The notes under the pieces were generated by a model. That model worked only from the letters and a program-made list of their open reading frames with translations, had not been told where the DNA came from and searched no databases. Made by a program: the position numbers and the translations under genes. From an uncultured Collinsella sp. (GTDB taxonomy: Bacteria; Actinomycetota; Coriobacteriia; Coriobacteriales; Coriobacteriaceae): a stretch of 54,713 bases of DNA. Shown in pieces: positions 7,874 through 14,084 of the stretch (positions are counted from its first letter, which is position 1; the number at the start of each line of letters is the position of its first letter). The stretch spans positions 1-54,713 of the forward strand of contig CABSNU010000013.1 of the NCBI GenBank assembly GCA_902479135.1, given 5' to 3'.

Positions 7874-9637
7874 TTACTTGCTTGCGAACAGCCAGACTAG
7901 GATGATCACCAGGATTGCGGCAACGATGCAGACGATGGCGCCGGTGAATTTGATGCGTGAGTCGCGGGTACGCTCGCGCACCGCGTCCTCGGTGGCCTCG
8001 AGCTGGGCGACTTCTCGCTCGGTCTCGGTGTGTTCGGCTTTGTCTCGGGCCAGGGACCCTGCAAGCGACTCGGTGATCTCTGGGTGGTCGTGCACCTCGG
8101 TCGCCTGTTCGATGATCGACTGCGCATGTGCGGTATCTGCTTGGGCGTTGGCGATGGTCTGCTCCTGCTCGCGGCGTGCCTTGTCCTCCGCGGCGATCTT
8201 CTCGCGCAGTTCGCGCTGACGAGTCGCGGCGGCAGTCTTCGCCGTCTGCAACTCGTCGCGCGCGGCATCGGCTTCGGTCGTCACGGCTTGGTGCGCGCGT
8301 TTTGCGTCGGCGATAGGGGCTTGAGCCTGCTCGACGGCCTGCTCGGCTGCGGCAAGCGAGTGCTCAAGGTCGGCGGTGATGCGCGGGGCATCTTCTTCGG
8401 CTTTACGCAGGGCATCTGCCGTGTCGGAAATCTGCATCGAGAGCTCGCTGGTGCGCACCGTATAGTTGGCGGGATTTGCCGAGGGATTGCGTTGCAGCTC
8501 GGCATACTCATGACGCAGCGTCTCGAGCTGGGCGCGCGTGGCGTCGACGGTTTGTTGTGCAGCGGCAATGCCGGCGTCTCGCTCTGCCTTCACCTTGTCG
8601 CGGATGCGCTTGGAATCCTCAAGACGTCGAACGAGGCGGTTGCCGGTCTCGCGCGAGCTCGCCTCGCGGGCCTCCACGGCGTCGAGCGCGGCCTTCAGGC
8701 GGAGCTCAGTCGCGTCATCCTCTGTCTTCATTTGTTCGAACTGACCCTTGAGCTCTGTCGCTTTGGCGGCGTGGGCATCACGGTCAATCTCGGCTGCCGC
8801 AGCGGTCTTTTGCGCTGTGGCGATCGCCTGACGCTGGTCGGCGACGATCTGGTCGTAGCGGCCTGCGATATCCTGGCGCGTCTCGAGTTCCTCGGCCTGA
8901 TCGGCAATGCGCTGCTCAAGTTCGGCCAGGTGGGCGCGGGCATCGGCAAGTGCCTTTTTCGCGGCGTTCATCTCGCGCATGGCCGAGGCGCCCTGGGCGA
9001 TAAAGGTGCCCACGGCGTTCGCGGTGTTCGAGACGGCGGTCCCCAGATCGCGGCTCGCGGCGGGGGAGTGCGGGGCGGTCGGGCGAGCGGTGTCGGCAGC
9101 GTCCGCATCGGTAGCCTGCGGCGCGGCGATATTGCCGGTGCCGCCCTCGACCACAGAAAAGCCTGCTGCGTGCGGGTCGACCGCATCGGCGCCAATCGTG
9201 GGATGCTCGAGCTGCAGAAACGAGGGCATGGCGCTGCCCTGGTCGGCAACCGGAGTCTCGCCGGGTACGAAGGTCGAGGCTGCCTCGGCGGCCTCCTCTT
9301 CCTCGGCGTCAACGTCAGCGTCGGCCACGGCGTCTTTCATCGCTTTGACGGCATCCATCATGGAGTCCATGACGGCGTCGAGCTCTTCTTCCGAAGAAAC
9401 CTCGATAGGGCCCGCAGCTTGCGGAGCAGCATCCTGTACGGGGTGGTCGTCCTGAGCGGGCGCATCGTCGTTTTGCTCGTCTGCATCTTCGGCGCCAGGG
9501 GTTTCCGCCGTAGCGCTTTCGTCCAAGAATGGGTCGTCGAGGTCAATATCATCGCAGGTCACAGCGTCGGCATCTGCAGTGACGTCTGCGGAATCATCAA
9601 TATGCTGTTGAGTCTGGGGGTCCAGCTCGTCTGTCAT
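7874..9637 (-). CDS. Tail-anchored coiled-coil protein, unknown function
   Basis: A 587-residue protein in three parts. The N-terminal ~240 residues are very acidic, A/D/E-rich and probably disordered. Residues ~230-545 are a long heptad-rich coiled coil (KKALADARAHLAELEQRIAD and similar, with many A, E, Q, R and K). The end is one membrane helix (AIVCIVAAILVIILVWLF) just before the terminus SK. That layout predicts a C-terminal anchor with the coiled coil in the cytoplasm, as in cell-envelope or division scaffold proteins. No catalytic motif or known family is seen. The ATG chosen has GAGGAG 9 bases ahead; an ATG two codons earlier sits too close to it. It is divergent from the SDR gene. Confidence 0.65.
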   Translation of the reverse strand: MTDELDPQTQQHIDDSADVTADADAVTCDDIDLDDPFLDESATAETPGAEDADEQNDDAPAQDDHPVQDAAPQAAGPIEVSSEEELDAVMDSMMDAVKAMKDAVADADVDAEEEEAAEAASTFVPGETPVADQGSAMPSFLQLEHPTIGADAVDPHAAGFSVVEGGTGNIAAPQATDADAADTARPTAPHSPAASRDLGTAVSNTANAVGTFIAQGASAMREMNAAKKALADARAHLAELEQRIADQAEELETRQDIAGRYDQIVADQRQAIATAQKTAAAAEIDRDAHAAKATELKGQFEQMKTEDDATELRLKAALDAVEAREASSRETGNRLVRRLEDSKRIRDKVKAERDAGIAAAQQTVDATRAQLETLRHEYAELQRNPSANPANYTVRTSELSMQISDTADALRKAEEDAPRITADLEHSLAAAEQAVEQAQAPIADAKRAHQAVTTEADAARDELQTAKTAAATRQRELREKIAAEDKARREQEQTIANAQADTAHAQSIIEQATEVHDHPEITESLAGSLARDKAEHTETEREVAQLEATEDAVRERTRDSRIKFTGAIVCIVAAILVIILVWLFASK

Positions 9638-9931
9638 AGGCATGTGCTCCTCATCGTTGTTCGTCACCCTATGATAAAGTCTCGCGCCGACATCCCGCGC
9701 GCTGCAGCAAAGTTTCAAAACGTGTTCGATGACTCGCGTCGATAGCAAAAACTCGGCCACTTTATCCAGTTTGTACTTGACAATCCCTTCGCCGAAAGAC
9801 GTTATGCCGTTCGCCTGCCGAGGCCTTTTCTTTTCACTTGAACCCGTTAAAGTTGCATTTCAGCTTTTGTCGCGTTTATTTGGATGCGCGCAGTCGGCGG
9901 GTGCGCCCGTCGCGATTTGAAAGGACTTTAT

Positions 9932-10732
9932 ATGGGACTTTTCACTGGTAAGACCGTGATCGTCACCGGCGGCGGCAAGGCCACGCTCAAGGACGGCTCC
10001 GCTGGCTCCATCGGCTACGGTATCGATATCGCTTTTGCCAAGGAGGGCGCAAACCTCGTCATTACCGGCCGCAACGTTGCCAAGCTCGAGGCTGCCAAGG
10101 AATCCCTCGAGGCCGAGTACGGCGTCAAGGTTCTGCCTGTTCAGGCCGATGTCTCGGCTGGTCAGGACAACGAGGCCGTCGTCCAGAACGTCATCGACAA
10201 GGCCATTGAGGAGTTCGGCCGCATCGACGCCGTCGTCAACAACGCTCAGGCCAGCGCCTCGGGCGTGACCATTGCCGATCACACCATGGATCAGTTTAAC
10301 CTGGCCATTTACTCTGGCCTGTATGCCACCTACCTGTACATGCAGAAGGCCTATCCGCACCTGAAGGAGACCAAGGGCTCCGTGGTCAACTTTGCTTCGG
10401 GCGCCGGCCTGTTTGGCAACTATGGCCAGTGCAGCTACGCCGCTGCCAAGGAGGGCATCCGCGGTCTGACCCGCGTCGCTGCCAACGAGTGGGGCAAGGA
10501 CGGCATCAACGTCAATATCGTTTGCCCGCTTGCTTGGACCGCTGCGCTCGAGAACTTCCAGGATGCCTATCCCGAGGCGTTCAAGGCCAACGTCCACATG
10601 CCGCCGGCTGGCCACTACGGCGACGTCGAGAAGGAAATCGGCCGCGTTGTCGTTCAGCTCTGCGGTCCCGACTTTAAGTATATGAACGGCGAGACCGTCA
10701 CCCTCGAGGGTGGCATGGGCCAGCGTCCCTAG
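9932..10732 (+). CDS. Short-chain dehydrogenase/reductase (SDR) oxidoreductase
   Basis: A 266-residue classical SDR. The active-site YAAAK (YxxxK) follows an upstream serine in VVNFASGAG. The cofactor loop starts TGGGKATLKDGSAGSIGYGI, so the usual TGxxxGxG is stretched by about ten residues. The normally conserved NNAG is NNAQ. ITGRN after the second strand, without an acidic residue there, leans to NADP(H), but this is a guess. The C-terminus GETVTLEGGMG is typical of the family. In gut Coriobacteriia, SDRs of this kind include bile-acid hydroxysteroid dehydrogenases, so steroid activity is possible but not shown. Start chosen on GAAAGGA before ATG. Confidence 0.85.
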   Translation: MGLFTGKTVIVTGGGKATLKDGSAGSIGYGIDIAFAKEGANLVITGRNVAKLEAAKESLEAEYGVKVLPVQADVSAGQDNEAVVQNVIDKAIEEFGRIDAVVNNAQASASGVTIADHTMDQFNLAIYSGLYATYLYMQKAYPHLKETKGSVVNFASGAGLFGNYGQCSYAAAKEGIRGLTRVAANEWGKDGINVNIVCPLAWTAALENFQDAYPEAFKANVHMPPAGHYGDVEKEIGRVVVQLCGPDFKYMNGETVTLEGGMGQRP

Positions 10733-10737
10733 GGGTT

Positions 10738-10905
10738 CCGCCGTTCTACCGAACGGCGGACCGGCCGACGCTGCGCGGGCCGCATTTGGACAATCTGCCG
10801 TTCAATTTCAAGGGCGCGACCAGAAGGTCAGCGCCCTTTCATTTCACGGCACCTTGTCTCAAATGCGACCCGCTCGCTGACGTTGCCAAAATATCGGCGT
10901 TGCCG
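10738..10905 (+). repeat. Structured intergenic element, copy B (TACC/AGAA hairpins)
   Basis: Begins 6 bases after the SDR stop codon with a 9-bp hairpin with TACC loop (10738-10759). The long stem is GCGGG plus CGCATTTG (10775-10788) paired with CAAATGCG plus CCCGC (10860-10873). Inside are TGCCGT/ACGGCA and AAGGGCGC-GACC closed by AGAA (10810-10838). The tail is GCCAAAATATCGGCGT (10885-10900). Relative to copy A every stem differs in sequence yet still pairs, while loops and single-stranded parts (CAATCTGCC, TTCAA, GGCACCTTG) are kept. Confidence 0.75.
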
Positions 10906-10964
10906 TGGCTGGTAAATAGCTCCACTCATCGGGGACGTACTTAAATGAGTGCCCGCAGAATGAA

Positions 10965-11021
10965 AGTGGATAATCTCCCGTTTTTGGGCTGTGCTTTGGG
11001 CAAAAGTGGGAGATTATCCAC
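10965..11021. repeat. Long-loop palindrome before tgt
   Basis: GTGGATAATCTCCC (from 10966) is exactly inverted as GGGAGATTATCCAC (ending 11021) around a loop of about 28 bases. A short direct repeat, ATCCACGCTCAT, overlaps its right end and recurs about 18 bases later. It lies in the 436-base gap between the SDR gene and tgt, which otherwise holds element B and a degenerate GGGGAC repeat. No promoter is clear. Confidence 0.55.
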
Positions 11022-11168
11022 GCTCATCCGGTAAGCGTCCAAAAATCCACGCTCATTTGCCGTGTCCCTGCCGTATCCTCCTCGCACCAGTTTCTGTCGA
11101 GTCGGTGCTTCTTGCGGGTTGCCCGTATAATGGTTTGCGTATGAACCGCAACCAAGGAGTTCCAGTTT

Positions 11169-12308
11169 ATGGACCAGAACCTTTTTAAATTCGACCTGAT
11201 TGCCGAGGATCCGACGACGCACGCGCGCGCCGGCGTACTGCACACCCCGCACGGCGACATCGAGACGCCGATCTTTATGCCCGTGGGCACCAAGGCAAAC
11301 GTCAAGGGCATTCCTACCGAGACTGTCAAGAAGCTCGGCGCCCAGATCGTGCTCGCCAATACCTATCATCTGTCCATGCGTCCCGGCGAGGATACCATCG
11401 CCGAGCTGGGCGGCCTGCACAAGTTCATGAACTGGCACGGCCCCATCCTCACCGACTCGGGCGGTTTCCAGGTCTTCAGCCACAACGATGCCGTCAAGCT
11501 CACCGATGAGGGCGTGCGCTTTATCGTCAACGATTACGACGGCCGCCACGTGTTTTGGACGCCCGAGGACAACATGGAAATCGCCATGAAACTCGGCTCC
11601 GATATCTGCATGCAGCTCGACCAGTGCCCGGGCTATCCCGCCACGCGCGCCTACGTTGAGCGCGCCGTTGAGCTGTCGAGCATGTGGGCCGAGCGCTGCT
11701 ATAAGGCGCATACCCGCGATGACCAGGCGCTCTTTGGCATCGTTCAGGGCGGCATGCACCTGGATCTGCGCCTGCGTTCGCTGCGCCATCTGGAGGAGTG
11801 CGGCGACTTCCCGGGCTATGGTATCGGTGGCTATTCGGTGGGCGAGGATCACGAGACCATGTTCGAGACCCTGGCGCCGCTCGTGAGCGAGTACATGCCC
11901 AAGCATAAGCCGCGCTACCTGATGGGTGTCGGCAACCCGACCACGCTCGTGCGCGGCGTTGGCGTGGGCATCGACATGTTTGACTGCGTGCTGCCGACGC
12001 GCACCGGCCGTATGGGCACGGCATTCTCCAGCGAGGGTCGCCTCAACTTCCGCAACGCTCGCTTTGCGCACGACGACGGTCCCATCGATCCCACCTGCAC
12101 CTGCCCGGTGTGCACGGGCGGTTACAGCCGTGCGCTCATCCGTCACATGGTCACGCAGAAGGAGATGCTCGGCGGCATTCTGCTTTCGATGCACAACATC
12201 TACTACCTGCTCAACCTTATGCAGCGGGCCCGCCAGGCCATTATCGAGGGCCGCTACGGCGCGTTCGTGAGCGACTGGATGAACAGCCCTGCGGCGGTGG
12301 ATTACTAA
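11169..12308 (+). CDS. tgt: tRNA-guanine transglycosylase
   Basis: Exchanges guanine 34 in tRNAs for Asp, Asn, His and Tyr for preQ1, the entry step of queuosine on tRNA. The 379 residues match the bacterial enzyme (about 375). Visible are the substrate-binding DSGGFQ (D96), GIGGYSVGE (218-226), the nucleophile D272 in MFDCVLPTR, and the zinc site C310, C312, C315 with H342 in the final MHN. AAGGAG precedes the ATG with good spacing. It is separated from queA and queH by about 3.6 kb but on the same strand, so three queuosine genes lie within 7 kb. Confidence 0.95.
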   Translation: MDQNLFKFDLIAEDPTTHARAGVLHTPHGDIETPIFMPVGTKANVKGIPTETVKKLGAQIVLANTYHLSMRPGEDTIAELGGLHKFMNWHGPILTDSGGFQVFSHNDAVKLTDEGVRFIVNDYDGRHVFWTPEDNMEIAMKLGSDICMQLDQCPGYPATRAYVERAVELSSMWAERCYKAHTRDDQALFGIVQGGMHLDLRLRSLRHLEECGDFPGYGIGGYSVGEDHETMFETLAPLVSEYMPKHKPRYLMGVGNPTTLVRGVGVGIDMFDCVLPTRTGRMGTAFSSEGRLNFRNARFAHDDGPIDPTCTCPVCTGGYSRALIRHMVTQKEMLGGILLSMHNIYYLLNLMQRARQAIIEGRYGAFVSDWMNSPAAVDY

Positions 12309-12457
12309 GAGCAGCACGGGCGCTTGCAGGGCGCGGGCAACGGCAAGGGGCGAGCGCCGGCCGGTCATCACGTTTGCTAACACCGCTTGCGCGACCGATG
12401 ACCGATAGCTTGCAAGCACTTGATGCATCGTGGGTACCATACCGAATAGTTGATGTT

Positions 12458-12505
12458 CGGGCGGGTGTTTGGCGCACAGCGTCGACCCCGCCCGTTTTTC
12501 TTTTT
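12458..12505 (+). terminator. Rho-independent terminator before the LOG-like gene
   Basis: CGGGCGGG pairs with CCCGCCCG across a ~20-base loop, followed directly by TTTTTCTTTTTC. It is 150 bases after tgt and only 17 bases before the next start codon, so besides ending tgt transcription it could attenuate the LOG-like gene. Confidence 0.7.
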
Positions 12506-12521
12506 CTCGATAGGAGTACCC

Positions 12522-13280
12522 ATGATTAAGAATGAGAACGTCGAGGGCGAGCCTGTCTACGACGAGACGTACCGCCGCGGCCCCGTGGTCATGCGCGGCC
12601 CCATGATTCCTAAGGACAACACCTACGCCAACCTGCTGGCGCCCGAGGACTCGACCGACTGGCTGCATGCCGACCCGTGGCGCGTGCTGCGCATTCAGGC
12701 AGAGTTTGTCGATGGTTTTGGCGCGCTTGCCGAGCTTGGACCTGCGGTGACCATCTTCGGTAGCGCCCGCACGCCCAAGACCGATCCGCTCTACAAGGCG
12801 GCGCGTACCGTCGGGCGCAAGATCGCGCAACGTGGCGTGGCGGTCATCACCGGTGGCGGCCCCGGCATCATGGAAGCGGCCAACAGGGGAGCGGCGAGTG
12901 TCAACGGCAAGTCAGTTGGCCTAGGCATTGAATTGCCGCACGAGCAGGGGCTCAATAAATACGTGAACCTCGGCATGGACTTCCGCTACTTCTTTGTGCG
13001 CAAAACCATGTTCGTTAAGTACAGCTCGGGCGCCATCGTATTTCCCGGCGGCTTTGGCACGCTCGACGAGATGTTCGAGGTTCTCACGCTGGTGCAGACG
13101 CACAAGGTCAAGCGCATGCCGCTCGTGCTGGTGGGCACCGAGTACTGGCAGGGCCTATTCGACTGGCTCAACGGTCCGGTGATGAGCACCGGTATGATTA
13201 GCCCGCTCGATCCGGATCTGGTACACATTACCGACGACCTCAACGAGGCCGTTGACATTGCGCTCAGCGGGCTGATGTAG
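12522..13280 (+). CDS. LOG-family (TIGR00730-type) Rossmann-fold protein
   Basis: A 252-residue protein with the two family signatures: GGGPGIMEAANRGA near residue 115 and PGGFGTLDEMFE near residue 175. Members are cytokinin-activating phosphoribohydrolases (LOG) or related nucleotide 5'-monophosphate nucleosidases; the bacterial role is usually purine nucleotide turnover. The first ~50 residues are an extension before the Rossmann core. TAGGAG sits 7 bases before ATG. Its last ~40 codons are repeated, about 90 percent identical, at 17.5 kb, and a gene cassette lies between the two copies. The gene itself stays intact, as when an element inserts into a 3' end and restores it. Confidence 0.88.
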   Translation: MIKNENVEGEPVYDETYRRGPVVMRGPMIPKDNTYANLLAPEDSTDWLHADPWRVLRIQAEFVDGFGALAELGPAVTIFGSARTPKTDPLYKAARTVGRKIAQRGVAVITGGGPGIMEAANRGAASVNGKSVGLGIELPHEQGLNKYVNLGMDFRYFFVRKTMFVKYSSGAIVFPGGFGTLDEMFEVLTLVQTHKVKRMPLVLVGTEYWQGLFDWLNGPVMSTGMISPLDPDLVHITDDLNEAVDIALSGLM

Positions 13281-13310
13281 ATCAATCGTGCCCACGCGAC
13301 ATGAATACGC

Positions 13311-13346
13311 ATGGCAATCTGATGTTATCTAACATCAGATTGCCAT
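13311..13346. promoter_or_regulatory. Perfect palindrome: terminator or toxin-antitoxin operator
   Basis: ATGGCAATCTGATGTT is followed by loop ATCT and its exact 16-base inverse. It lies 31 bases after the LOG stop. A -10-like TATACT is at 13357-13362, so the palindrome covers the -35 position of the antitoxin promoter. RelB/DinJ antitoxins usually repress their own promoter through such dyads, so an operator is likely; it could also terminate the LOG transcript. Confidence 0.55.
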
Positions 13347-13393
13347 TTATATTGGGTATACTGGTGTAAAAGACGAGGGCGAGGAGGTCGCAA

Positions 13394-13693
13394 ATGTCTA
13401 CAGCAACAGTTAAGCCTACGACGGTTCGAATCGAAGAGGGGCTCAAGGAGCAGGCGACTGAGTTCTTGGATTCGGTCGGCCTCAGCCTCAATTCCTATCT
13501 CAATCTTGCCGTTCGGCAGCTGGTAAATCAGCGAAAGATTCCTTTTGAGATTGTAGGAAGGGCGGAGGTGCCCAACGAGGTGACGAGGCGCGCCATGGTG
13601 ATCGCCGAGGCTCATGAGCTGGGGATTTTGCCGGACGATAGCCTGTCATTCAATAACGCTGATGAGCTTATGTCATTCCTCGATGAGGAATAG
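13394..13693 (+). CDS. RelB/DinJ-type antitoxin
   Basis: A 99-residue protein. The N-terminal half (TTVRIEEGLKEQATEFLDSV then GLSLNSYLNLAVRQLV) is the ribbon-helix-helix DNA-binding fold of DinJ/RelB antitoxins, followed by the usual IPFEI turn. The C-terminal half is acidic, as expected for the part that wraps the toxin. GAGGAGG lies 7 bases before ATG. The toxin gene starts two bases after the stop, a coupled pair. It probably represses its own promoter with the toxin as co-repressor. It sits at the left edge of the inserted cassette. Confidence 0.88.
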   Translation: MSTATVKPTTVRIEEGLKEQATEFLDSVGLSLNSYLNLAVRQLVNQRKIPFEIVGRAEVPNEVTRRAMVIAEAHELGILPDDSLSFNNADELMSFLDEE

Positions 13694-13695
13694 CG

Positions 13696-14004
13696 ATGTT
13701 CGAGATTAAAGTCGAGGCTCAATTTAAGGTGGACTACAAACGAACGATGCGCATGCATCCGCAGCTAAAAAGTGAGTTTAAAGCGGCGGTTGCAGAGCTT
13801 GTGGCTCATGGGTCACTTCCGGCGGAGTATGGCGCCCACGAGCTCTCAAACCCGGGCGGAAACTACAACGGCCACATCGATTTCCACCTATCCGATGGCT
13901 TGGTCGATGTGGTCGTTCTTTATCTTCCCCATAAGACTAACCCAGTGATTAGGCTGGTGAGAATGGGCACTCATCAGGAACTGTTTCAGGGTCCGCTGGG
14001 CTGA
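13696..14004 (+). CDS. YafQ-type mRNA interferase toxin
   Basis: A 102-residue RelE-superfamily protein. The order VDYKRTMRMHPQLK, ELVAHGSLPAEYGAHEL, GNYNGHIDFHLSDGLVDVVV and RLVRMGTHQELF follows YafQ, a ribosome-dependent mRNA endonuclease. Histidines are found where YafQ has catalytic or RNA-contacting ones (HEL, GHIDFH and near the end GTHQELF), so it should be active, although the aromatic residue after the central Asp in E. coli YafQ is not obvious. It is coupled to the upstream antitoxin. A palindromic repeat begins 13 bases after its stop. Confidence 0.85.
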   Translation: MFEIKVEAQFKVDYKRTMRMHPQLKSEFKAAVAELVAHGSLPAEYGAHELSNPGGNYNGHIDFHLSDGLVDVVVLYLPHKTNPVIRLVRMGTHQELFQGPLG

Positions 14005-14017
14005 TCGCCGATTTCTA

Positions 14018-14084
14018 AGTTGCGGTGGAATAGGGATTGGTTGACGGCTAATAAGTCAAAAACAGTCCCTATTTCACCGCAACT
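14018..14084. repeat. 'AGTTGCGGTGGAATAGGGA' palindromic repeat, copy 1
   Basis: The arm AGTTGCGGTGGAATAGGGA is inverted at the right end (TCCCTATTTCACCGCAACT), with a small inner hairpin between. Related copies are at 17714 and 20988. The right arm overlaps the last codons and the stop of the minus-strand primase-helicase gene, whose final residues AVAVK are encoded by the repeat. Confidence 0.8.

Noticed and set aside
8030..9745. A 571-codon plus-strand open frame
   Set aside because: Antisense to the coiled-coil gene, which has a good start, heptads and a terminal membrane helix. The plus frame is Gly/Arg/Leu filler.
9932..10732. Assignment of the SDR as the known Collinsella 7beta-hydroxysteroid dehydrogenase
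   Set aside because: The sequence does not resemble that enzyme as I remember it; a specific bile-acid activity is not supported.
10941..12830. A 629-codon minus-strand open frame over tgt
   Set aside because: tgt on the plus strand is unmistakable and has a ribosome site; the reverse frame is a shadow.
13424..13436. GGTTCGAATCG as a tRNA T-arm
   Set aside because: It lies inside the antitoxin coding sequence and no acceptor or anticodon arms can be formed around it. No tRNA or rRNA gene was recognised in the window.
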